Below are positions 24,572-33,534 of a stretch of 64,000 nucleotides of DNA, one piece after another; within the stretch, counting starts at the first letter, position 1; each line of letters begins with the position of its first letter. A program made the translations under genes and the position numbers. This DNA comes from Dryas octopetala (Eukaryota; Streptophyta; Magnoliopsida; Rosales; Rosaceae): assembly GCA_963921425.1 (NCBI GenBank), contig OY992834.1, positions 21,899,923 to 21,963,922 on the forward strand, read 5' to 3'. The notes below the pieces were generated by a model. The model saw only the letters and a program-made list of their open reading frames with translations. It had not been told where the DNA came from and did no database searches.

Positions 24572-26045
24572 CTAGTTAAAAAAAAAAATTTATTAGTTTG
24601 TTTTTGTGTTGATTGCTTCACCATGATGAGATTGATTTTCTTGCATTCAATGCTTAGTTTTAGGAAATACATGATTTTCTACTTTAATATTTTTGCATGC
24701 AAAATAAGAATATCTCTCATTAGATTTCCTATTATTTTCATGATATAATCATTTTTTTTAATTCTTAAACTTGGAATATTTTTGCACTTAAGCCAATAAT
24801 TGCATTTTGAAATTGAAGAGTGAAATTTGAATTGAATTACCTAAGGAAAAATAGTGGAGACTTGACCCTAGTGAGCTTAGAGTCATTCTATTTTTGTGAG
24901 TGTTATACATTTATCTCTAAATTCTTTTTGGGTCCACAATTTGTCGTTGATGATCTCATTATTCTTTCTTGTTTGGTCAATTACTTGAAAATGACATTGA
25001 ATTTTGAATCATTGCACTTTAAGCTCCTTTAGTTCAATTGAAGCATCATAACCATACTCGACTTAGGAAATGATTTTAGGCCATTTTTGTTTTAGTTTGA
25101 GCCTTTCTTGTCATCCTTTGTCATTAAATAAAACTTTACCACTAGTATCCCTTTTGAGCCTTAATTTTATTCTTTTCGTTTGTTAAACACTATCACCCTC
25201 TTTTCTGAGAATTGTTAGAAAAAGTTATTAAAAAAAAAAAAAAAAAGGGCATTATGTTATTAGTATCTCTCTTTATGTTATTATTTTCTTCAATAAAAAG
25301 AAATGTTCCAAAAAAAAAAAAAAAAGGAAAAAAGGGAAATGAGAGAAAAAGAAATGCCTTAGTATCATTTTATTTTCAAAATAAACTTTCTCAGAAATGT
25401 CTTACATTTTCCACCTTAGCCTTACATTACAAGCCAATAAAAGTCCTATTTGATCTTAGGAAGAGTTTGGTTAGAATGTGGAGAAAGAATGAGTAGGAAT
25501 TAAAGTGCTTGATTCAACATTTTCATGTATTTGATTTCCTTTCATGTATTTGATTTCCTTTCATGAGATCTTATATTTTCTCTATAAATCCGTTCTTCAT
25601 GATTCTTATATGTGAGTTATCTTTGAACATTGTTTACATTTACTCATACTCACATATAACTTGAGAGAAAATAATTAAACCATCTCCATGTGCTTCATTT
25701 AAGAGTGATTTATCTTGTGAGAATTGGAGTCAAAGCATATTTTCCAAAGGTGATTTAATTTTATCTCACTTAGAGATTAAAAAAAAAAAAAAATTGCATT
25801 CTTTGTTGGCTTTGTGCACTTATATTTTGAGTTTAGAATCTTTAAAGATGATTTTACCACTTTGAATAATATTTAATCTCTTGTTCATATTCTTGAGTGC
25901 ATGTTTAAGTGTTAGGGTAGTTAAATTTTGTTTCCAAAGTTTATGTATTTGAATGATAGAATTTCTCTGAGAAAATTTGAAGTAATCAATTTCTTTTTAT
26001 CTTAGTTTTGCTCGAGGACTAGCAAAATATAGGTTTGGGGGTATT
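24572..26045 (+). other. Env-slot and 3' non-coding region of Athila element C
   Basis: AT-rich sequence continues C after the nested A. Athila elements often carry an env-like frame here. I see only short frames (such as 25212-25496) and no convincing env-like protein, so that gene is absent or unrecognisable. Long A runs occur at about 25230-25246 and 25309-25325. The 3' polypurine tract AGGTTTGGGGGTATT (26031-26045) directly abuts the LTR. Confidence 0.65.
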
Positions 26046-28060
26046 TGTTGAGCTTAATTTATATACATATTTTATCCTTAAAACCATACATTTTTGTCTA
26101 TGTCTTTGAACATTTTTAGTGTTTTAAAATCTTATTTAATTAATTAATAGGTTTTATAGTTTTTGTCTTATTACCTAGGATTTATTAGGTTTTATTTAAT
26201 TGTCTATTAAATTTTATTTTGTTTTTGATTTTGTAGGCTAAATTAAAGAAAAGGAACACAAAAGCCCAAAGGAAGCAGCCGGCCCAAACAAGAAATGAAG
26301 AAGGAGAAGCCCACTTGCGCAGAGGCCTAGTCCAGTGGAAGCCGAACAGTCACAACGCCAGCACCCTTCCACCTCTTTCTTCAAATTGATTAATATTGGC
26401 TTCAGCCAACTGGACGGCGACACATGGCAACCACACAGCTGCAGCCTCACAAATTCCTTCTGCCTCTCTTTTCCACTTCATTAATCACCCTTCTCTCCTC
26501 TCACAGAATGACACGTGGGCAGCCTTTCTCATTTTTTCTTCCGCAAATCAACACTGCTTCACGTGAGCCGAGCGAGCCATCCGAGCCGCACAGCAAGCCG
26601 GTCTCTCTCTCTCTCTCTCTCTATCTCACGTTTTCCTGTGCAGCCGCAACCCAGGTAGCCAAGCCAGCCACCGGTCTTCATTAATCTTGCCCTCCTCCAC
26701 TCATGCGTCGCCACGTGTCCAGACTTCTCCAGCTGATTCCAGATTATTCCAACGCCTCTTGTGCGTGTGCTGATCCTCATTAGCTGTCACTAGCTCTCCC
26801 CCTCTCATATTTTCTAGCCCTAATATTTGTCTATAAATAGGAACATTGAGTCCCCTCTTCATATCTTTTAGTCTAGAATTTAATTTGCTGCCTTTTATAG
26901 TATTCTCCTAGGATTTCTCTCTCAAGCCATTTGGCTATGATATTTGAGAGAGAATAGGAATGTAACTCTCTTACAATTTTAATTAATGAAAGTTTAATAT
27001 TATGTCTCTCTTCTCTCTTCTCCTAATCATCTATTTACTTTATGCCATTTATTTTATGTAGTCCTTTACTTTATTGTTAGTAGTGTTATTTATATTATTG
27101 CTCTTTAAATTCCATGCTTATTTACTTCTTTCTTTAATATTATGTCTCTCTTCTATCTTCTCTAATTCTAATTCTCTATTTACTTTATGCCATTTATTTT
27201 ATGTAGTCCTTTACTTTATTGTTAGTAGTGTTCTTTATTTTATTGCTCTTTAAATTCCATGCTCATTTACTTCTTTTTTTTTATTTTTATTTAAGATATA
27301 AGATCATGGGTGGTCACTAAACCCCCTTACCAAGGTAAGGGGGAAGCACCACCATGAACATTATTAAATGAGGTCTTTATGTAAATTTTCCCCTTGTTTA
27401 AGATCTTACAAGCTCTAGATTTTGATATTAAAATGAGAAAGAGATTCCCTTTCACCCATAATGTCATATATTTTGGATAGTTAGATCCTCTTTCTACATT
27501 TTAGCTTTATGGTTAATTGTTCTAAACACAAACTTTTTGAACTCTAGTTGTTCCTTAGTTTTGGTTCACTTGAGTTGCTTAAAATTTGTACTTTCTAAGC
27601 AAAATCAAGATCTACCATATAAATCTTCAATTCTTGTGCTTAATTCATATTTATCTTTGTAAGAGGGCATCAAGTGACTCTTGGGTGCCCTCCTTTTTGG
27701 GAAAATTAATAAAAATCTCATTTAATATGTTCATAAGTGGTGTGGAACCCTAACCCTTGGTTCTTATACCATTGTTTAGTTTCTAAAACCAAAAAGTTGT
27801 TATTTTCTTTTCTATATTTAATATTTCAATTTTTGCACCTTTATTTACCTTATTCTCTTTTCATTTACTTTATTTGCTTTTTAATTTAGTTGCATTTTAT
27901 TTTAAATTGCCTCACAAATCAACAAAAATTCCAAACTAGGTTAGCTTTAAATTAACTTAAGTTTAAGCTTAGTGTATCGTTTTTCATCACTCCTGGAGGT
28001 TCGACCTCGTTAATATACTACTAGATTCGTATATTTGCGAGTAAATAAAATTTTACAACA
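26046..28060 (+). repeat. 3' LTR of Athila element C
   Basis: It is 2015 bp, about 98.5% identical by eye to 6673-8689, and is followed by the TSD CATTG. The TATA box CTATAAATAG is conserved at 26831-26840. Confidence 0.93.
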
Positions 28061-28065
28061 CATTG

Positions 28066-28430
28066 TTTGTTACATGGGAGGGTTAGTGTGAACCCCTAAT
28101 AACCCCAAATCCTTCATCATCATTGAATTTAATTTGTACTTGAATTTGCTTGCATTTCCATTTGTTAGTTTCAAATTCTAGTGTTACTTATCATCAATCA
28201 ACCAAACAACAACTCAACACTACACATTTGCACATACCATTATGTTTAGTCTTGGCTTTGCATAGTACATAGTAGGTTGTTTGTTAGTTTTATAACCCTA
28301 AACTCAATCTATTTTGTGGTTGAATTCCCAATCCAATCTCTTGGGTACGACAACCCCTTACTTCCATTTCCATACTAAAACTTGACAACCTTGCACTTGA
28401 GGTACGATAACAACAATACTCCCCACGTTC
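28066..28430. repeat. Right piece of the LTR-like repeat F
   Basis: This continues the sequence broken at 6667 by element C. The strings GGGTACGACAACCCC and CTTGACAACCTTGCAC resemble the ends of plant gypsy LTRs. The boundary with element D, somewhere near 28380-28450, is not resolved. Confidence 0.3.
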
Positions 28431-29290
28431 TAATGATATATAGACTTTGAGTACTTCTAGCACTCATTTGGGTGATAATTCGCATCCTTTGGAGGAGAAT
28501 TGTGTTACCCTTTTGGAGGTTGTGGAGTATTGGGATCGAGGTTCGAGTATGTGTTGAGATCGAATGTCTCTGAGCTTCTATCGAATTCAGTTCCATTTCT
28601 AAGCTTCTATCGAATTCAGGTCTAAATAAGGACCATTGCCACAATAGTACAAAAGGAAGAGCCAATTCGTTCCTTCAAGCCGAAAACATCACTGTGAATG
28701 TACTTTTATTATGTGTCTTCTTGGTTGAGCTCGGCTTTCACGGTTGTTGCAGGTCGAAGCCCGTGTGTAGGTTGGAGCTTGCGAGTCGTCGCTAGTCTGA
28801 GCTCACATGTCAGAGTTCACCGCAGTTGCGCGAGTTCGCTAGTCGAGGTCGCTGCTTGCCGAGCCCGGAGTTCAAAGTCAGTCATGTGTGAGCTCGCAGC
28901 TTTGTCGGAGTTCGCAGGTCGAGCTGGCAGCTTCCCTCCGACGTGAGTTCTGTCTGGTTAGAGCTCGCAGAGCTTTGGCCTGGTTCGAGCTCGTCTAGGC
29001 TGGAGCGTGTATCCAGGTTGCTGCCCCGTTTGAGGTCTTTTAATGAAGTATTTCTTTGAATGAGCACTTTTGATGTTCTTTTATTGAAATCATGCAATTA
29101 CAACGGGGGAATGGAAATTGAGAAAGATATAGCACGCTTGATACAACAATTTATTTGCATAAAAAATAAAAGATGGCCAACTTCTTGGAAAGAGAGATCG
29201 AACATGCTTGATATAGCAATTATTTTGCATAAAATAAAATTAAATAAATGATGGACAATCTCTAAAAGTAATACTTGTCCAGATGGATTG
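28431..29290 (-). other. Right internal remnant of element D (non-coding)
   Basis: A GAGCTCG/TCGAG-rich segment (28725-29030) matches the style of 1000-1640. A short local duplication of TAAGCTTCTATCGAATTCAG-like sequence lies at 28570-28620. I see no recognisable protein domain. Confidence 0.5.
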
Positions 29291-29299
29291 CGTTCCACG

Positions 29300-30390
29300 G
29301 CTTCGGGAGATGTTTGCCCTCGTTTAATCAATGTCCAGGACCTCGAGGCATTTTTCCTCGACAGTGTTAGAATTTGGTGTGGCGACTGGTTGACGATTCG
29401 AGGTCGACTCCTTAAGGCGGATGCATCCATCAGCTCGAGTAATCACTTCTTGTATGTTCTTCGCGGGCCTCATGACTAGAGATTCGTGTAGCTTACTTCC
29501 CTCGATGAGGCCCTCGCGGAAAGCTATCGCCGCGGCGTGCTTATCACAACTGTCGAGGATGGACATCTGGACCACAAATCTAGCTAGATGAGGCTCAAGC
29601 TCTCACATTTATGTTGCTTGGTGTTGAAGAGTACAGAGATGTTGTTCTTCCATTTTTGATTGCAGATGTACTGTGCGATGAATACTTCGCATAATTCAGC
29701 AAACCCCTTAATGGATTTTGGCTTGAGTTGGCGGAACCAAGTCAAGGCAGGTCCTGCGAGGCTCGAAGGAAAAACTTTGCACATCAGGGCTTCATTGTCT
29801 ACTTCCAGGATGAGATGTTATTGATAATGGTAGATGTGCTCGAGGGGGTCAGTCGTTCCTTCAAATAGCTTGAACTTAGGTTGCTGAAAACGCCAGGGCC
29901 TCGGGGCCTCCAGAATGTTGTCCGTGAAGGGGGACTTGCAAATGCCTCTCGCCACCTTGAGAGCCAACTCGGCTGGAGTTCTAGTTGCTTTATGGTCTTT
30001 CATGATTTTTTCGAGCGCGTTGCGATAATCGGTGTCTTTTTTCTTCTTCGATGGGTTGGATCCACTTGGGTCCTCGATTTCTTCGAGGTCATCTTGCCTG
30101 TCCTTCTCGAGGTCAACGCCTGAGGATGATGCTTTGCGTTTGTCAACTCTAGGGGGAGGCTTCTCACGCTGCTCGAACGCTTTTGTTGTTGCTTGTCTTG
30201 CGATTTCTCGAGCCATTCTGGTTTCCTCGGCCATTCTTTCGATTAAGGCGACAAGTGATGGATCTTGGATTGAGCTCAAGTCGATGTCCTTGAGATAATC
30301 AACTCCAATCAGTGTTCTCGCAACTTTGCTTGATTTTGGAAATGTCTTTCTCACAGACGGCGCCAACTGTTGAACCCAAAAATTCTTCAA
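29300..30390 (-). pseudogene. gag: Gag remains of element D (fossil)
   Basis: Minus-strand frames show the plant gypsy gag signature. An N-terminal Arg/Lys-rich linker leads to PFTDNILEAPRPWRF and LFEGTTDPLEHI (29818-30390). Then come VFPSSLAGPALTWFRQL (29584-29784) and SCDKHAAAIAFREGL (29324-29575). The first frame begins just inside the LTR edge. No zinc knuckle or pol follows. The region is broken in several places. It belongs to the gypsy superfamily, and I would not assign a lineage. Confidence 0.75.
30349..30365 (-). promoter_or_regulatory. tRNA primer-binding site of element D
   Basis: On the minus strand it reads TGGCGCCGTCTGTGAGA, two bases inside the 5' LTR. The TGGCGCC start is typical of many plant gypsy elements. 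I did not assign the primer tRNA. Confidence 0.7.
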
Positions 30391-31125
30391 AAAAGAATTT
30401 AGTCAACAATAAATGAATTGAAGCTTGAACGTTGAAGTGGAGCGAAATTGCCAGATTGATTCTTCACTTAGCTTGCCAAAATCTTCTCTTTCTCGAGGGG
30501 GGTTGTACCTGCAAAAAACTTTCCGATGCTTAAGTTAGCACAAAAGAATTTTTCTGTATTTCTCTAATAAAATTTTTACGTACGTTCATCAATCATCTCT
30601 TTGGGGTTTTATAGAAAAATTTTATAACTTTTCCCATGATTTCTCCACATTACTAGCCTTCAATGATCATGGGTTTGGTTGGAGAAAATCATGGGATTCC
30701 TTCAACTATTACTTTCGACTCTTGACTTGGTTGAACACGTGAAGATCTTCTTGTTTCCCTTATTCACTATCTCCTTAATTTCCAGGAGTTAATGTTGAAT
30801 GAATTAATGACAATCAATTGTCACCAAAATTGGATAAGCCCCTTCTCTTTCGGCTGGGGCTGGGCTTGTTGATCACGTGAGAAAGAATTCTTCCCTTGTT
30901 TCATTCCTTCTTATCCCGTTAATTCTCTTTGATAATGCTTAAGAGATTAAATAAAAATTAAATAGTAATAAAGATGAAGTAGGAGTCTTTATCACAATAT
31001 ATCACCATCACTTATTTATTAATAAATCACATAAATAAAATTGACATATCACCTTTGACTTGGTCTTTAATTTATTGTAGCAAATAAGATATCGCCACGT
31101 GTCGCGGTGATTTTTTGCTCCAACA
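30368..31125 (-). repeat. 5' LTR of element D (right copy)
   Basis: It is 758 bp and pairs with 171-928. The TATA-like box (minus strand CTATAAAACCCC) is at 30603-30614. It is followed by the TSD AAAAC (31126-31130). Confidence 0.92.
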
Positions 31126-31130
31126 AAAAC

Positions 31131-32774
31131 TGATTAATGCTTTTATAAATCTTGAGCAAAAATTTAAGATGGGTCATGTTCATTTTGATTAAGAAATTTG
31201 GGAATTTGTGTTCGATCAGAATTTTAGATGCCATTTTGAAGTGAAAGCATTGTGTGGAAGTTAGCGTTTTAGATTTCCGACTGAAGATCTTATATTATGT
31301 CATCTAGTAAGACTTCCTTAGCCTACCAACATAGGAAACATCATCATCCAATCTGCCAAACGATGCACCATCAACACTAGTATTATGTCATCTGGTAAGA
31401 CTTCCTTAGCCTACCAACATGGGAAACATCATCATCCAATCTGCCAAACGATGCACCATCAACATTGGGTGTGCGGTGTGCGATGCTTGTCCAAAAATAC
31501 AATATTAATGTCTTCTAATGAAGTGAAGGAAAAGGCGGCATATGGGCAAAGTATGATAATAGGTGGGTTTTGGCTTTAAAATAAAAAATGAAAATGCTGA
31601 CGTGGAGTGTTTTACATCATTAGATGAAATGAAGGGTGTGGATCTCTCCAAAGGCACACGCAGACACCAAAAGGCAGAGAATCAATGTCCGGATTAGGGA
31701 TGGCAACGGGGCGGGTCAGGGTCGGGGGTGCCACCCCCATCCCCCGCCCCCGAAATTTTTTTCTTCCTCGAATCCGCCCCATTTCCCCGGATACTTAAAC
31801 GGGGATTCCCCGCCCCCGACCCCGCCGGGGAGTGGCTCCCTGAACCCGCCCCGAATCCCCAACCTTGCCTTGCAACAAACCCCAATTTGGATGAACCAAT
31901 CAACTTCATACTCATCAAATACTCTGTAGCTGCGCCAATTGAACACACAGAAACACTCAACAAATGACCAATCTATCAAATACCCATTTGCAAATATTCC
32001 CAGGAAGACCCAAGACAGAACTAGTTCAAAACTTTGAGAAATCTAAACTGGGTTTGCTTGAAAAATTGAAGAAATATAAGAGCTTGAATTCATACAATGT
32101 CTTTGAAGCTCCTTTTCCAAGGATTTCATTGTATTGCAACCAAAACACACAAATAAGAAACTAAAACTCCAAGCAAATGAAACGCAGAGAGAGAGAGAGA
32201 GAGAGATAGAGAGATCGAAACAGAGAGCCCTCAAGATGATGGGCTATGGACGTCCTGATGAGAGGATGGCGAGCGGCGAACGTCGAACGCGATAGCGAGC
32301 AGAGAAGGAGATTGCAGAGAGAGGGAGAAGTGAGAGAAAGAGTGAGGAGAGGGAGAGAAATCGTAGAGAGGGAGAAGAAGGGGAAGACTGAAGAGAGAGA
32401 GAGAGAGAGACAGGCAGCATGATCTATGAATCATGAAGAAAACTGGAAAAATTGTGTTTTAGCCTTTTAGGGTTTGTTTCTTTTAACTAATAAATAATAA
32501 GATATAAACTAATTAAACATAGATACTATAATTACATACTTTTTTAATATATATATATATAAACATATACGAACTAATTAAACATATACTTATACTATAA
32601 ATATATTTGTAAATTGTAACTTTATAAACATATAGTATAAACTAATTTAAACTAATCAAATAGGTTTGATACAAATAGGTTATAACTTTAATACAAATAG
32701 GTTTGATACTAATTTAATAGATAATTGGATATATATCTTTATAATTTATATAATAAATTTCATATAAAAACTAA
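31131..32774. other. Intergenic sequence right of the nest
   Basis: No gene is supported. Contents are an 88-bp direct duplication (31293-31467), a GC-rich patch beginning GGGATGGCAACGGGGCGGG (about 31696-31870), and GA-rich stretches at about 32188-32206 and 32394-32411. AT-rich sequence follows from 32480. The frames in the GC- and GA-rich parts have low-complexity translations and look non-coding. Confidence 0.55.
31293..31467. repeat. 88-bp tandem duplication
   Basis: Two adjacent copies (31293-31380 and 31381 to about 31467) begin TATTATGTCATCT and differ at only a few positions, so the duplication is recent. No function is apparent. Confidence 0.85.
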
Positions 32775-32896
32775 GGGTGATGTTATTGGCACTCTAAAAA
32801 AATCATCATGCACTCCAATTTTCAAAAAATATAAGAGAAAATTTGTACATGTTTAAGTATATGATGACATTTTTTGGAGTGCTAATAGTGTTTTCC
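32775..32896. mobile_element. Small MITE with 9-bp target duplication (Mutator-type)
   Basis: This 122-bp element has imperfect terminal inverted repeats of about 35 bp (GGGTGATGTTATTGGCACTC at the left; GGAAAACACTATTAGCACTC at the right, reverse-complemented). It is flanked by AAAAACTAA on both sides (32766-32774 and 32897-32905). A 9-bp TSD points to Mutator-type mobilisation. It has no coding capacity. Confidence 0.8.
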
Positions 32897-32919
32897 AAAA
32901 ACTAATTAAAAATACTCTA

Positions 32920-33250
32920 AACCCTCTAAATCGTGTACCCTATACCCTAAAGGCCTAAACCATATGCCATATACTATATACCCTATACCATATATACTAC
33001 TATAAATTTAATGTATAGTGTATAGAGTAATTAATATAATTTAGGGTTTAGGGATAGTTTATAATTTAGGGGTATATGGTTTAGGCCTTTAGGGTTTGGG
33101 ATTTATGGTTGGTTTAGGGTTTAGGGTTTATGGTTTAGGGTTTAGGGTTTATGGTCGTTTAGGGGATATAGGGTTTAAGCCTTTAGGGTTTAGGGTATAG
33201 GGTATAGGGTTTATGGTTTATGGTTTAGGGGATATAGGGTTTAGGGTATT
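32920..33250. repeat. Degenerate telomere-like (TTTAGGG) block with inverted arm
   Basis: From about 33018 to 33250 the sequence is dominated by GGTTTAGGGTTTATGG-type variants of the plant telomere unit. At 32920-33010 related sequence (ACCCTATACCCTAAAGGC) appears in the opposite orientation, so the two arms could fold back. The variants are too irregular for a true telomere. Confidence 0.7.
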
Positions 33251-33304
33251 AATTTTATTATCTAATATGTGTATAAATAAAGAGATTGGAATGTTATGAT
33301 CACT

Positions 33305-33420
33305 AGTTCCAATTAGTCTGATGGCTAAGGCGTTGGTGGCTTTTCCTTGAGGCCTTGGGTTCGAACCCCAGGAAGCATGTTGATGTGCCTATATTAAAAT
33401 AATTAGAATATATATACATA
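33305..33420 (+). mobile_element. tRNA-like SINE head candidate
   Basis: A box-A-like TGATGGCTAAGGCG (about 33320-33333) and a clear box B GGGTTCGAACCCC (33358-33370) have pol III promoter spacing. TGGG/CCCA arms could form a T-stem. The anticodon region does not fold as a normal tRNA. AT-rich sequence follows. A tRNA-derived SINE fits better than a functional tRNA. I did not find a clear target duplication. Confidence 0.45.
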
Positions 33421-33534
33421 TATGTATTCGGGCGCGGCCCCGTTTATCTCCCCCATTTGTGTTTTAATCGGATCGAAGGCTGGTATTTTCCTTTGTTTTC
33501 TTCTTGTCTGGGTGTTCACCACAGAGAGAGAGAG

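Larger units (their letters stand above)
6673..28060 (+). mobile_element. Athila-type gypsy retrotransposon C, interrupted by element A
   Basis: It has paired 2.0-kb LTRs (6673-8689 and 26046-28060) and a perfect TSD CATTG (6668-6672 and 28061-28065). The order is LTR, primer-site-like motif, long leader, gag, protease-RT-RNase H, integrase remains, GTTTGGGGG tracts, LTR. RT and gag sequences match the Athila lineage of plant gypsy elements. Without the nested A the element is about 12.5 kb, normal for Athila. About 30 LTR differences by eye (about 1.5%) imply an insertion of the order of one million years at usual plant rates. It is a broken fossil, with roughly three to five coding breaks besides the nested insertion. 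Confidence 0.93.
171..31125 (-). mobile_element. Outer LTR retrotransposon D (gypsy-type, gag-only), containing nested insertions
   Basis: Two 758-bp direct repeats, 171-928 and 30368-31125, each begin TGTTGAACCC and end in CCAACA, and they are flanked by the TSD AAAAC. The tRNA primer site lies beside the right LTR and reads on the minus strand. A purine-rich tract, also minus-strand, abuts the left LTR, so the element points left. Gag-like sequence is the only recognisable coding content; I see no protease, RT or integrase. That suggests a non-autonomous (LARD-like) or heavily eroded gypsy element. It is a broken fossil with many breaks. About 26 differences between the LTRs by eye (about 3.4%) make it the oldest member of the nest. 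Its own sequence is only a few kb; the rest is E, C, A, B and probably F. Confidence 0.9.

Noticed and set aside
32920-33250. True telomere end
   Set aside because: The units are irregular, occur in both orientations and are flanked by ordinary sequence on both sides.
33305-33400. Possible functional tRNA gene
   Set aside because: Box B and a T-stem are present but the anticodon arm and acceptor stem do not fold, so I treat it as a SINE-like relic.
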